Assembly: GCF_000346465.2 (NCBI RefSeq)
Contig: NC_034009.1
Location: forward strand, 33,211,251 to 33,275,250
Length of the DNA: 64,000 nucleotides
DNA from: Prunus persica
Lineage: Eukaryota; Streptophyta; Magnoliopsida; Rosales; Rosaceae
Direction: 5' to 3'
The notes under the pieces are model-generated. The model was not told the origin of the DNA, searched no databases, and was given only the letters and a program-made list of their open reading frames with translations. This document shows, piece by piece, positions 1-9,535 of this stretch. Position 1 is the first letter of the stretch, and every line of letters begins with the position of its first letter. The translations under genes were made by a program, and so were the position numbers.

Positions 1-527
1 TGCCTTGAAGAGGGAATTAGATGTCCAACCAACCATATGCAATGAAAGACACAAATAGAACAAATCTTGTTGGTTGAAGTAATTATACAGTCAACACAAG
101 AGGCTGTTGTTATGAACAACATAGGTGATACTCATACTAGTGATTATTGCTCAGGGCTGCTGAGATCCATTTGGATTTGGAAATTGGAAGGTCAGAAATG
201 AGGCATGAAAGATTGTAAGAGACTTGAGGGCACTTCAGTCCTCAGGTGGGTGTGGTTGCTGAAGTCATGGATTTCTTAGATTCTGGTTTTCTTTTGTGTC
301 AGCATGAACCCCTATTCCCGAATACGAAATCTATGACCAGGAAGAAAGGATTTCAAAATGGTGTTTTCCTTATGGAGGCAGAAGGTGGAAGATTGCCCTT
401 GCCACCCCCTTTCTTAGGGTGGTGTTAGTGCTGCGGTGGTGATCAAACTTGTTTATAGGGAAGGGAACTTTGCTGTCAATGACTTGGCTAGCTTTGGATT
501 AAAGTTACCACTGTTTTCTCATGGGTG
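1..527. other. Intergenic flank with possible retroelement remnant
   Basis: I recognise no intact gene here. Around 450-525 the plus strand reads, in one frame, a short peptide resembling the end of plant LINE RNase H domains (YREGNFAVNDLASFG). Stops surround it, so at most it is a decayed fragment. The Harbinger element begins directly after it. Confidence 0.3.
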
Positions 528-725
528 TTAGAGCAAGTCCAACGGCAGAGCCCAGCCCGAGGCTAGGGGAAAAAAAAAAAAAATTGGCGTTTCACGGTGC
601 AACCCAGGCCCGAGGGAGGTGTGGGACCCACCAACTCGGGCCAGCCCGAAGGCGAGACGAGCCCGAGCTCCAGCCCGTGGTCGCTGATGTCAGCCCTCGC
701 GTCACGTTGACGTCAGCTAGCGCGT

Positions 726-784
726 TTCAAATTTTTTTACCGTTGGCGCGTGAAATGCACGCGCCAACGGTAAAAAAATTTGAA
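726..784. repeat. Perfect hairpin in the left subterminal region of the Harbinger element
   Basis: Positions 726-752 and 758-784 are exact inverted complements (27-bp arms) around a 5-base loop, AAATG. The arms run from an A/T stretch into the GC-rich motif ACCGTTGGCGCGTG. The right end of the transposon has only one arm of this motif (around 8735-8770), so the palindrome is specific to the left end. Confidence 0.9.
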
Positions 785-3178
785 CCAGTGCGCGCTGACG
801 TCAGCGCGACGCCAGCTCCAACGGGAATAAGCCACGTGTCGCCTCCCCAGCCTTCCGATCAGCATCTTTTTAACGATCCGACGGCTGAGGCTTTTCTGGG
901 CAATAAAAATATGAAAAAAAATCGTAAATTTTTTTAAAACATTCTAAAAAATTCTGATATTCCATACTTCAAACAAAACAAAATAAAAATAAAAAAAAAC
1001 CTACAAACAAGGCACAATAATAATAACAAACCACAACCAAAGCATAATAAATAAAAATACAACACAGCCAAACCATAAACCAAAGCATAATAAATAAAAA
1101 TACAACACAACCAAACCATAACTAAATAAAACATAACCAAAGCATCTATGTTTCATCATTCTTCTTCATTGCCTTTCACCGCCCATAGATGCTCCATCAA
1201 GTGAACTTGACGCTTTTCATGAATATACGAAGATTGCATTTCTGTATATCGATCTATCATTCGGGTCATCAAATGACCATCCCTCACCAACGGTTCCGGC
1301 TCAAATGGTTCTCCACTTGGCCCCATGGGCCTTTCATAAATCCGTGTCAAGGCCATGTTCATTGGATCCGGTTCGTACACCTCTAAAGCATCATAATCAT
1401 ACTCATCCTCCACAATCATATTATGGAGGATGATGCAAGTCATCATAATGCTTATGAGGATTTCCTCATCAAACATACGGGCCGCACCTCGAATAATCAA
1501 CCACCGAGTTTGAAGGATACCAAAACACTTTTCGACATCTTTCCTGTATCCCTCTTGATAGGTAGCAAATAATTTTTGCTTCTGGGATCGGGGATTCGGA
1601 ATAGATTTGACAAAAGTGGTCCACCTCGGGTAGATGCCGTCAGTTAGATAATACCCCGTCTGGTACACTGTATTATTGACTTGATAAGTGATATTGGGGC
1701 CCTGGCCTCTCAATACATCGTTGAAGACCGGGGATTGACCTAGCACGTTGAGATCATTTTGGGATCCTGCAACTCCAAAGAAGGCATGCCAAACCCATGT
1801 GTCGAAGCCAGCAACGGCTTCAAGGATGATACTTTTTTGGCCTTTTCTATTTCCGTAATCATCTTGCCAGGCAGTTGGGCAATTCTTCCATTGCCAGTGC
1901 ATGCAGTCGATGCTACCAATCATTCGTGGAAATCCTTGAGCTTCGGCTTTTTGTAGAAGCCGTTGGAGGTCCCTGGGAGTAGGTCTACGCAGGTAGTCCC
2001 TAGTATACAGAGTTTCAACTGCTTGACAAAATCTTACCAAAGCCTCCAACGTAGTGGACTTCCCCATCCGGGCAATCTCATCCACCTGATCAGCAGATGT
2101 TCCATACGCCAACATTCGTATAACAGCTGTAAGCTTTTGCTCCGGAAGAAGCCCCAAAACCCCAGTAGCATCACACTTTTGAACAAAGTATGCATCATAA
2201 TTGCAAATATCATGCATGACTTTATTGAACAAATGAGGTTGCATTCTAAATCGCCTTCGAAAATCAACATCAGAGTACAAAGAAGTTGGGATAAAATAAT
2301 ATTCCAAAAGATTCTTACCCCGAGAATGCCTATGTCTTTCCACATTCCGGCGGCGGCCGACTTGTGAACCACGGCGGCGCCCTTGGTTCTCTTCATCTTG
2401 CAAAGCCACTGCTATGAGAACTTGACAGGACCCGAACTAAATTCCACTTTGGAATTCGAGTCGAACCCTGTGCGTGTCCGACACTTGGAGAATGTCGGGC
2501 ACAATTGACCTATTTGTCCTTCTAATTGAAATTCTAACCTTGACTCCTGCCGAAAATTCTGCAGAGTCTCCCCTGTAATTTGCTCAATCCCAAAACTTAC
2601 ACCTGTCAAAACGAGCAAAAATATCCACAACCAACTGCCAGTACTTCAATATACATGCCAATAGTTCCAATCTCAATCTAGGGCAATATATCAGAGCAAT
2701 TCTAATAGTTTACAGAGAAATGAATCTTTTTACAAACCCACACTTTGTAACAAGAAGGTGTGGAAGGCAAGATGGCCCGGTGGTGGATTTCCTATGCACG
2801 CTACATCCTGGGGGGCACAAAACATTTGAAAATGTGAGTGGACAAAAATAGAGTTCCATAAAACAATATGTGAACATAATAACCCCCACTATAGAAAAAT
2901 AGATATAAAAATCTGAATGTTCGACTATATTCAAATACAAAGTATTCACATAAATATATATATATGTATATACGCAGATGTAAAACATGCTCAATAACAA
3001 GAAAACTCGCATAAAATCACTGGAATCAAACATTCGCATAAAAGCACTGAAATCAGAGCTTGCATAAAAACACCGAAATCAAACTTGCATAAAAGCAGTG
3101 TACTCAAACCTTGCATAAAGGCAATGCAATTATATAAAACTACCACTCGGATGTACCCCTGTAATTCCGTCAATTCCC

Positions 3179-3554
3179 CTGGCAGGTCTCGGCGACACAA
3201 AGTCTATCCGAGCCGCAAACTGGCAGGATTCAGGGGACTATAGTCAGCCTAATCCGCTGGCAGGTCTCGGTGACACAAAGTCAACTCGAGCCGCAACTGG
3301 CAGGATTCAGGGGACCGTAGTCAGCCGATTCCGCAATCCTGGCAGGTCTCGGTGATACAAAGTCAACTCGAGCGGCAAATCCTGGCAGGTCTCGGGACAC
3401 AAGTCAATCCGAGCCGCAAATCCTGGCAGGTCTCGGGACACCAAGTCAATCCGAGCCGTAAATCCTGGCAGGTCTCGGTGACACCAAGTCAATCCGAGCC
3501 GCAAATCCTGGCAGGTCTCGGGACACCAAGTCAATCCGAGCCGCAAATCCTGGC
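3179..3554. repeat. Tandem array of about nine ~41-bp units inside the LTR-like insertion
   Basis: Each unit opens CTGGCAGG and continues with a form of TCTCGGTGACACAAAGTC, then CCGAGCCGCAAAT. Two of the first four units are a second type with GATTCAGGGGAC in the middle. The last five units are nearly identical, suggesting recent unit-by-unit amplification. A related array occurs at about 24990-25166, next to the assembly gap. Confidence 0.85.
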
Positions 3555-4251
3555 ACCCACGGTCCCGGCGTCCCCGAAACTCGTGAGGCAAATGTCAAGT
3601 GCACTGACAAAACTGAGGGTAATAACCATAGATGGGTACTCACGGTGGTTTAAAATATATAACATTTCTGGAAAATCTGCTGAAGAACTGAATTTTTATT
3701 AAGTCAAGAACTCTGCTATCATAAGAACATAGAAAGCTCCTGAAAAATCTGATAAATAGCTAACTTTTGTTAAATCGAAAACTATGCTGCTATTTTATTT
3801 GATGTAAATCTCAAACTCTGCTTTTTGTAACTCTTTAACATATCGACTAAGCAGCATATAAATAAGATATGTAACTTCACAAAGCATACTAGGAAAAATC
3901 ACAATTAATAAAACTTGTTCAAGATCAAATAATAAAACTCATTATATAAACTCATTTATATAAAATCATTTATGAAAGAAAGTCCACTCACTCCTGGTCC
4001 GAGCCAGCTAGACCTCCTAAAGGTCTCTTCTGCAGGCCTGCCTGGTCCCGGGTGCCTTACTCGAACGATTTGGTTGAGAAACGAAGGAGAACGAAAGGAG
4101 AGAAGTTCGGGTGAAAACCGGTTGGAAATCACGATTTTCCGGCCAGTTCTGGGCGGCCCAAGGGCGGCGACGGGTCGGGAAAGGACGGCGGGGCTGAGGT
4201 GGTTTCGTTGGTACCCACGCCGGAGATCGAGCCGGCCTGTGGTGGTGGCTT

Positions 4252-4836
4252 TAGGGGTGGGCACGGTTCGGTTTGGACCGGTTTTTGCCTCAAATTAGAA
4301 CCGATCCAATACTATTCATCTGGTTTGGTTTGGTTCGGTTTTAATAAAAAAAATTTCAAAAACTGTCCGGTTCGGTTTGAACCGGTTTTGGTCCGGTTCC
4401 GGTTCCGGTTCCGGTTCGGTTTTGAACCGGATTATAAAAATTATTTTTTTAAATTACTTTTTAATACAATTCTCAACTGAAATATTATTTTTTTACTTGA
4501 AAATTAACAAATTATTCAATTTCATATAAAAAATAAATATTAAAGTGAGAAAATAGAGATATTTTGACATTGAACTTGGATAAATATTATGTTTTTTTAG
4601 TGAAATTAAAAATATAGCATTAAATATAAATATATATGTTGAAATTATATATTTTTTTAGTTTCACCGGTTCGGTTCGGCCCGGTTCGATTTTTGAAGAC
4701 ATGGAACCGGATCCGGAACCGGTCCAAACCGGTCCGGTTCGGTTTTTGACTTTTTGGTCAACTCGGTTTTTTTCCGGTTTGGTTCGGTGTGGTTTGGTTT
4801 GGATTTTCGGTTCGCCGGTTTGAGTGCCCACCCCTA
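4252..4836. mobile_element. hAT-like MITE nested in the LTR-like insertion
   Basis: The 585-bp element has perfect 13-bp terminal inverted repeats TAGGGGTGGGCAC and an exact 8-bp target duplication GGTGGCTT (4244-4251 and 4837-4844). An 8-bp duplication is typical of the hAT superfamily. The interior is rich in the palindromic word CCGG within GGTTCGGTTT-like repeats on both arms and codes for no protein, so it is non-autonomous. Confidence 0.9.
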
Positions 4837-5366
4837 GGTGGCTTGGCTGATCGGAAGGGGAGGGGGCGACGGACGTCGCGCGAGAGAGAGAGAGAGAGAG
4901 GAGGGAGAAACTGATGGGGAAGAGAGAGAGAAGAGATAAAAATCTGACTTTTTGTCTAAATTACCATTTTGCCCTTCACGATATTTTGACTGTAATTTCT
5001 TCGTTACAACTCCAATTCGAGTCCACTCCATGTCCACGAACTCGTTTCGTCGTGCTCTACGCAACGGTGTAAGTGGAATTGTAAAATTCCTTTTTGGTCA
5101 AAAAGTCAACCTTTTCCCAATAAAATATTCCGAGGGCAAAATTGTCTTTTCTCCAAATAAATTACTAATTAAATAAGAATTTTTGTTTTGGGTTATTGCA
5201 GAACTTGCTCATCGACTTGTCTCTGCACCTCATTGATTTCATCTGCTTTACGGTTTCTCTCATTTGTTTCTCGCTCTTGCCTCTCCAAGCATCTCCTAAA
5301 TTCTTCCATTGAGAATGAATGAAGTATGAAATCTAAACTCTGAGAAATGAAAATATAGAAAGATGT

Positions 5367-5434
5367 GGTGTGAGAGGTATGAGCTGAGTACATTTTTCTA
5401 TAAAACCAGAGGTTCAGCTCATACCTCTCACACC
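5367..5434. promoter_or_regulatory. Shared inverted promoter region between transposases A and B
   Basis: Two exact 21-bp inverted arms (5367-5387 and 5414-5434) flank a 26-bp centre that contains the TATA-like word CTATAAAACC at 5398-5407. Looser inverted similarity extends outwards on both sides to the start codons at 5309 (minus) and 5489 (plus). TATAAAA is correctly spaced to serve transposase B. The minus gene has only a weaker TTTTATAG-like match. That it acts as a bidirectional promoter is inference from position. Confidence 0.55.
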
Positions 5435-5488
5435 AGTTCTTCTCTACACTTCCATTTCTCAAATTTTAGATTTCATTCTCCATTCTCA

Positions 5489-6865
5489 ATGGCAGACATG
5501 GAAGAGGTTTTGGAGAGGCAAGAGCGAGAAACTAGAGAAAGAATGCGTAGACGAGCTGCAAGCAAAAGGGCGCAGAGAGAATTAGATGAGCAACTTGGCA
5601 TAGCAGTTGCTTTGCTGGAGGAAGAAAAGCAGGCTCGCCGTGGTTCACGAGAAGGCCGTCGCTTAAATGTGGACAGACATAGACATTCCCGGGGTAATAA
5701 TCTTATGGAAGATTATTTTATCCCACAATCTCTGTACTCTGATGTTCATTTTCGAGGGAGATATAGAATGCAACCCCATTTGTTCAATAAAATCATGCAT
5801 GATATTTGCAATTATGACGAATATTTTGTTCAAAAGAGAAATTGTGCTGGAAATTTGGGACTTCTTCCACAGCAGAAGTTCACAACTGTGATACGAATGT
5901 TGGCGTATGGGTCATCTGCTGATTAGGTGGATGAGATTGCTCGGATGGGGAAGTCCACTGTTTTGGAGAGCTTGGTGCGATTTTGTGATGCAGTGGAAAC
6001 TCTGTACACCAGAGACTACCTCCGAAGACCTACGCCCAGGGACCTGCAAAGGCTTCTCCAAAAAGCTGAGTCTCGAGGATTCCCTGGCATGATTGGTAGC
6101 ATTGACTGCATGCACTGGCAGTGGAAAAATTGTCCAACTGCTTGGCTATGGGACTACGGAAATAGAAAAGGGCAGAAAAGTATCATCCTGGAAGCAGTTG
6201 CTGGTTTTGATACATGGGTTTGGCAAGCCTTCTTCGGAGTTACCGGATCTCAAAACGATTTGAATGTCCTAGGTCAATCCCCGGTGTTCAATGATGTTTT
6301 GAGAGGTGAAGCCCCAAATATCACATATGAAATTAACAATACCATCTACCAGACGGGGTATTATCTAACTGATGGCATGTACCCGAGGTGGACAACATTT
6401 GTGAAAACAATTCCACATCCCCGATCCCATAAGGAAAATTTTTTTGCTCGCTATCAAGAGGGGTACAGAAAAGATGTTGAGAGGTGCTTTGGTATCCTTC
6501 AAGCTCGGTGGGCTATTATCAGGGGCGCGGCACGTCTATTTGACGAGGAGGTGCTTAGGAGTATAATGATGACTTGTATCATCCTCCATAACATGATTGT
6601 GGAAGATGAATATGATTACGATGCTGATGACGTGTATGAACCAAATCCCATGGACACGGTCCTAACACGAATTTATGAAAAACCAGTGGGGCCAAATGGA
6701 GAAGCAGTGCAGCATGAAACGTTGGTTAGAGACGGTAGTTTCATGCCCCGTATGATTGATCGCTACACGGAGATGCAATCGTCGTATATTCATGAACACC
6801 GTCAAGTTGACTTGATGGAGCATTTATGGGCGGTGAAAGGCAATGAAGGAAATGAAGGTGAATAA
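5489..6865 (+). pseudogene. Harbinger transposase B with one in-frame stop codon
   Basis: This DDE_Tnp_4-type transposase starts at ATG 5489 (MADMEEVLERQ). An in-frame TAG at 5924-5926 stands where copy A has CAG (Gln in SADQVDEIARMG), so one C-to-T change explains it. The frame then continues open to TAA at 6863-6865. Full length would be 458 residues. Catalytic-type residues are present: Asp in GSIDCMHW, Asp in YLTDGMYP and Glu in YRKDVERCFGILQ. The C-terminus carries the family-typical IHEHRQVDLMEHLW. The gene is convergent with the partner ORF downstream and head to head with copy A. Only this stop codon separates it from an intact frame. Confidence 0.88.
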
Positions 6866-7108
6866 AGTGAAGTGAAGAAGTTATTTTTATTTTATTATGT
6901 TTATGTTGTATGTTGTTTATTTTTTGTTGTATGTTGTTTTTATTTTATTATGTTTATGTTTTATGCTTTGGTTGTGGGTTGTTTATTTTTTATGCTTTGG
7001 TTGTGGTTTGTTTTTTATGTATGGAATGTTTTGAATAAAAAGGATTTTTGTTGAATATTTTCTTTATTGACTAAAAGGAAAAGCAATACAACTAATAATA
7101 AAATAAAA

Positions 7109-7276
7109 TACATGAATTAAACAAAACAAAAAATACAATGAAATGAAAGGTACATGAATTAAACAAAACAAAAAATACAATGAAATGAAAGGTACATGAA
7201 TTAAACAAAACAACAAATACAATGAAATCAAAAGTACATGAATTAAAGAAAACAAAAAATACAATGAAATCAAAGG
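7109..7276. repeat. Four tandem ~42-bp AT-rich units between transposase B and the partner ORF
   Basis: The unit begins TACATGAATTAAACAAAACA and recurs four times with few changes. It lies between the two convergent 3' ends, so it probably sits in a 3' untranslated region and may provide poly(A) signals. Open frames over it are artefacts of the repeat. Confidence 0.8.
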
Positions 7277-7312
7277 CAAGTAAACTAAGACATGAAAGGC
7301 AAACAAACTATT

Positions 7313-8412
7313 TTAATGGTTTTCATCATTTAACCAATCCGTGTTGCTAGGTCCATCGTCACGAAAAAGTATTCGTCTCATAATATCCCTTCGTTCTAGC
7401 TTCCAAAATTGTTTTGTTTCAGGGGACATATGGCTTGTATCCATGGCCATGGTTTCCCGATCTTTTTTTTCAATGTTTTGTTCGCGTACATGCTCCCTTT
7501 CTTTGCGTACATACTCCCTTTCTTTTGCATATTCTACTTGAATAGCCATATCGTGCTCTTGTTGTTTCAAGTCCATTTCAATTCTCATGGCTTGGTGCTT
7601 TGAAAGTTCCTCCAAAAATTGAGATGCATTCTTGCTAGAATTACTCCCTCTCTTCGCCTTCGCCGCCTTCCTCCCAATAGGCCTTGGCTCATTTTCAATG
7701 GGTGAGTCTAGATTCATCGGGGAATCCATAGGTGAATCCGATGCCCGCGTCTCATGAAGTGGAGTCTCGTTCAAGACTACCGTCGAACCGGTTGGAATAA
7801 TTTGGAATCTCTTACAAGTCTTCACCACCTCCCAACAATGGGTATGGTTGAAACTTTTTTTCCCTTGGCCAGTAGCACCAAACCACATTTGTGCTTGTAT
7901 AATCTATTAAAAAAATGAAATGGAAATGCAAGAGAATTTTTAAAATATTGGCAATGCAACATGTAAAAAAAAATAATGGAAATTAAAGAAATAAAAAAAA
8001 ATGCAACATGTATTAAAAAAAACTAGAGATATATTAACAAAATATATAAATTGCAAGAAACATTTAAATAAAAATTAATATGACATAGAAATTAATAGAA
8101 GAAAAATGACAAATAATTTACTTCACTGCTAAGATTTTCTCCGCTTCGATGGTTGTCAATCGCTTTTGCTAAGGCATTTCTCCATTTCCCTAACTCTTTA
8201 TTAAGAACTTTCCACCTACTAGATAATGTCATTTCTGTACGTGTAGAACCAATTGCCCTTTCACAAAATGCTTGATGAATTTTTTTTCACATATGAGAAA
8301 ATTTAATCTCATTGCCCGTTACGGGACAATGACTAACTTGGACCCAAGCCTCACACAAGCTAACATCTTCCATCATGCTCCATGCCCCTCCATTTTCATT
8401 AGAAGAACCCAT
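7313..8412 (-). pseudogene. Harbinger partner ORF (Myb/SANT-like, NAM-associated C-terminal type), two exons, one stop codon
   Basis: This is the second protein of plant Harbinger elements, which in characterised families binds DNA and helps the transposase enter the nucleus. Exon 1 runs 8412-8122 and reads a trihelix/SANT-like segment (tryptophans in GGAWSMMEDV, SRWKVLNKELGKWRNAL). Exon 2 runs 7903-7313, starting IIQAQMWFGATGQGKKSFNHTHCWEVVK, followed by a low-complexity linker, a charged coiled-coil (EYAKEREYVRKEREHVREQN) and a C-terminus ending in NDENH. The intron 8121-7904 has GT and AG ends and keeps phase 0. A TGA at 8289-8287 interrupts exon 1 at codon 42, where I expect Trp, a one-base change. 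The gene therefore looks inactive as written. Confidence 0.75.
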
Positions 8413-8937
8413 AATATGCTAGAAAAAAATTACAACTTCAAAGTGAAAAAATATTGAATAGAAAGTGAATAAATTTTGAGGAGAAAGTGAACAATAGTAG
8501 AAGGAGAAGAAAATATATGAGGATTTGGTGTTAAAAGTGAAGAGTATTGGTTGGTATTTATACACAAAAAATTCTGTAATTTTTGTGTCTTTTTAAAAAA
8601 AAAATTCAATTTTTTTTCAATTTTTTATTGCAGAAAAATTGGCTGCCGTTGGATTGAAGAAAAAATTTCAATCGGAGCGACCAGAGGCTGCCACGGGTCA
8701 AGTAGTCGTTGGCGGCCATTGTAGCGGTGATTTGAATTTTTTTTTAACGTTGGCGCGTGCATTGCGTCAGCAATTTTGTCCGCGCCCTCGGGCCCGAGCT
8801 CAGGCCGAAATCGCCTTCGGGCCTGCTCGTTTTGGTGGCCCCCAAGCTCGCCCAGGCTGAGTCTTGGCAGCTGGACTTCATTTTTTCGCCCAAACCCCCC
8901 CCAGCCCGAGTCCAACAGCACTACTGGACTTGCTTTA

Positions 8938-9535
8938 AGGACAAATGTGTGGAGTTGCTCTTACAACTTGCAAGGCTGTGGTGAATTGTTTGTCAGGGCC
9001 CATTTCACATTAAAACAAACATGTTTGACCCAAATTTCAATTTCAGTAAATTTTTAGGTTTAGATAGAATTGTGACTAGAAATCTAGAAAGAAAGAAGAG
9101 GAGAGAGATTAATGACTTGAACAATAGCTGAGAGTGGCTACAACTTACAACAAAGACGACTTGAAAACTCTAGGATTTTGCTGAGAGTCATAACCAGTGT
9201 GCAGCCCACAACAACACTCCTAAAGCTGGAAAATAAAACCACGACCTATGAGATTACTATCATACCCATAAATTGCGTCGCCGAAAGAAAAAATTTCTCG
9301 TCATTCCGAATTAGGACAAGGATAATTTCGTCAAATAGTCTATCAATAGAAAATTCTGGAACCTATAAATAACGCGCACGTTTCAAAAGTGACTTCAACG
9401 CTCTCTTGACACCCATCTTCCCCTGTGAGATTCTGAAAGCTCTGTTTCTCAGAGAGCCATCAAGAAATTATAAATTAAATACTCGTTGCTCGTTGTTGCA
9501 TGAGAATTACGGTTGGGTTTCGAGCTCATTCAACA
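8938..9535. other. Upstream region and 5' leader of the prolyl 4-hydroxylase gene
   Basis: No protein is supported here. An in-frame ATG at 9500 would add 12 residues to the prolyl 4-hydroxylase, but the family start is the one at 9536. I could not place a TATA box with confidence. Confidence 0.4.

Larger units (their letters stand above)
2423..5200. mobile_element. Solo-LTR-like insertion within transposase A
   Basis: The insertion begins TGACAGGACC, ends GGTTATTGCA and is flanked by a perfect 5-bp duplication GAACT (2418-2422 and 5201-5205). TG...CA ends and a 5-bp target duplication are the signature of an LTR retrotransposon. The 2,778 bp contain no gag, protease, integrase, reverse transcriptase or RNase H reading frame, and no second LTR, so a solo LTR left by recombination is the simplest reading. 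A TRIM-like non-autonomous element is the alternative. It contains a tandem array (3179-3554), a nested hAT-like MITE (4252-4836) and a short GA run near 4880-4905. Confidence 0.75.
1156..5309 (-). pseudogene. Harbinger transposase A, split by an LTR-element insertion
   Basis: This is a DDE nuclease of the PIF/Harbinger type (DDE_Tnp_4), which cuts and rejoins DNA at the transposon ends in the nucleus. The reading begins at ATG 5309 (MEEFRRCLERQ), a charged helical N-terminus, runs to 5201, is broken by the 2423-5200 insertion and its duplicated 5-bp target, and resumes in the same frame from 2417 to the stop at 1156. The two parts would code for about 456 residues. Visible catalytic-type residues are Asp in GSIDCMHW, Asp in YLTDGIYP and Glu in YRKDVEKCFGILQ. 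The 3' DNA contains two copies of a roughly 48-bp AT-rich repeat (about 1037-1130). Apart from the insertion I see no stop or frameshift, so the damage looks recent. It is an inverted paralogue of transposase B. Confidence 0.85.
531..8934. mobile_element. PIF/Harbinger DNA transposon with two transposase genes and a Myb/SANT partner ORF
   Basis: The left end reads GAGCAAGTCC and the right end is its complement (GGACTTGCT). Each end is flanked by TTA (528-530 and 8935-8937), the usual 3-bp target duplication of PIF/Harbinger elements. Both ends carry GC-rich subterminal DNA that is partly inverted-homologous, for example the motif ATGCACGCGCCAACG near 756-771 and its complement near 8750-8766. 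Inside are transposase A (minus, split by an insertion), transposase B (plus, one stop codon) and the partner ORF (minus, one stop codon). Without the nested LTR insertion and its duplicated target the unit would be about 5.6 kb. Having two transposase copies in inverted orientation is unusual; the standard element has one transposase plus one Myb-like protein. The terminal inverted repeats are only about 9-10 bp when read strictly. Confidence 0.85.

Noticed and set aside
246..428. 60-codon frame near the window start
   Set aside because: It begins with GTG, has no known domain and is surrounded by stops.
521..937. 138-codon plus-strand frame with Pro/Ala-rich product
   Set aside because: It lies wholly inside the GC-rich end of the Harbinger element and its hairpin; the composition explains the open frame.
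7064..7306. 80-codon frame with repeated SLYFLFCLIHV phrases
   Set aside because: It is the translation of four 42-bp DNA repeats, not a protein family.
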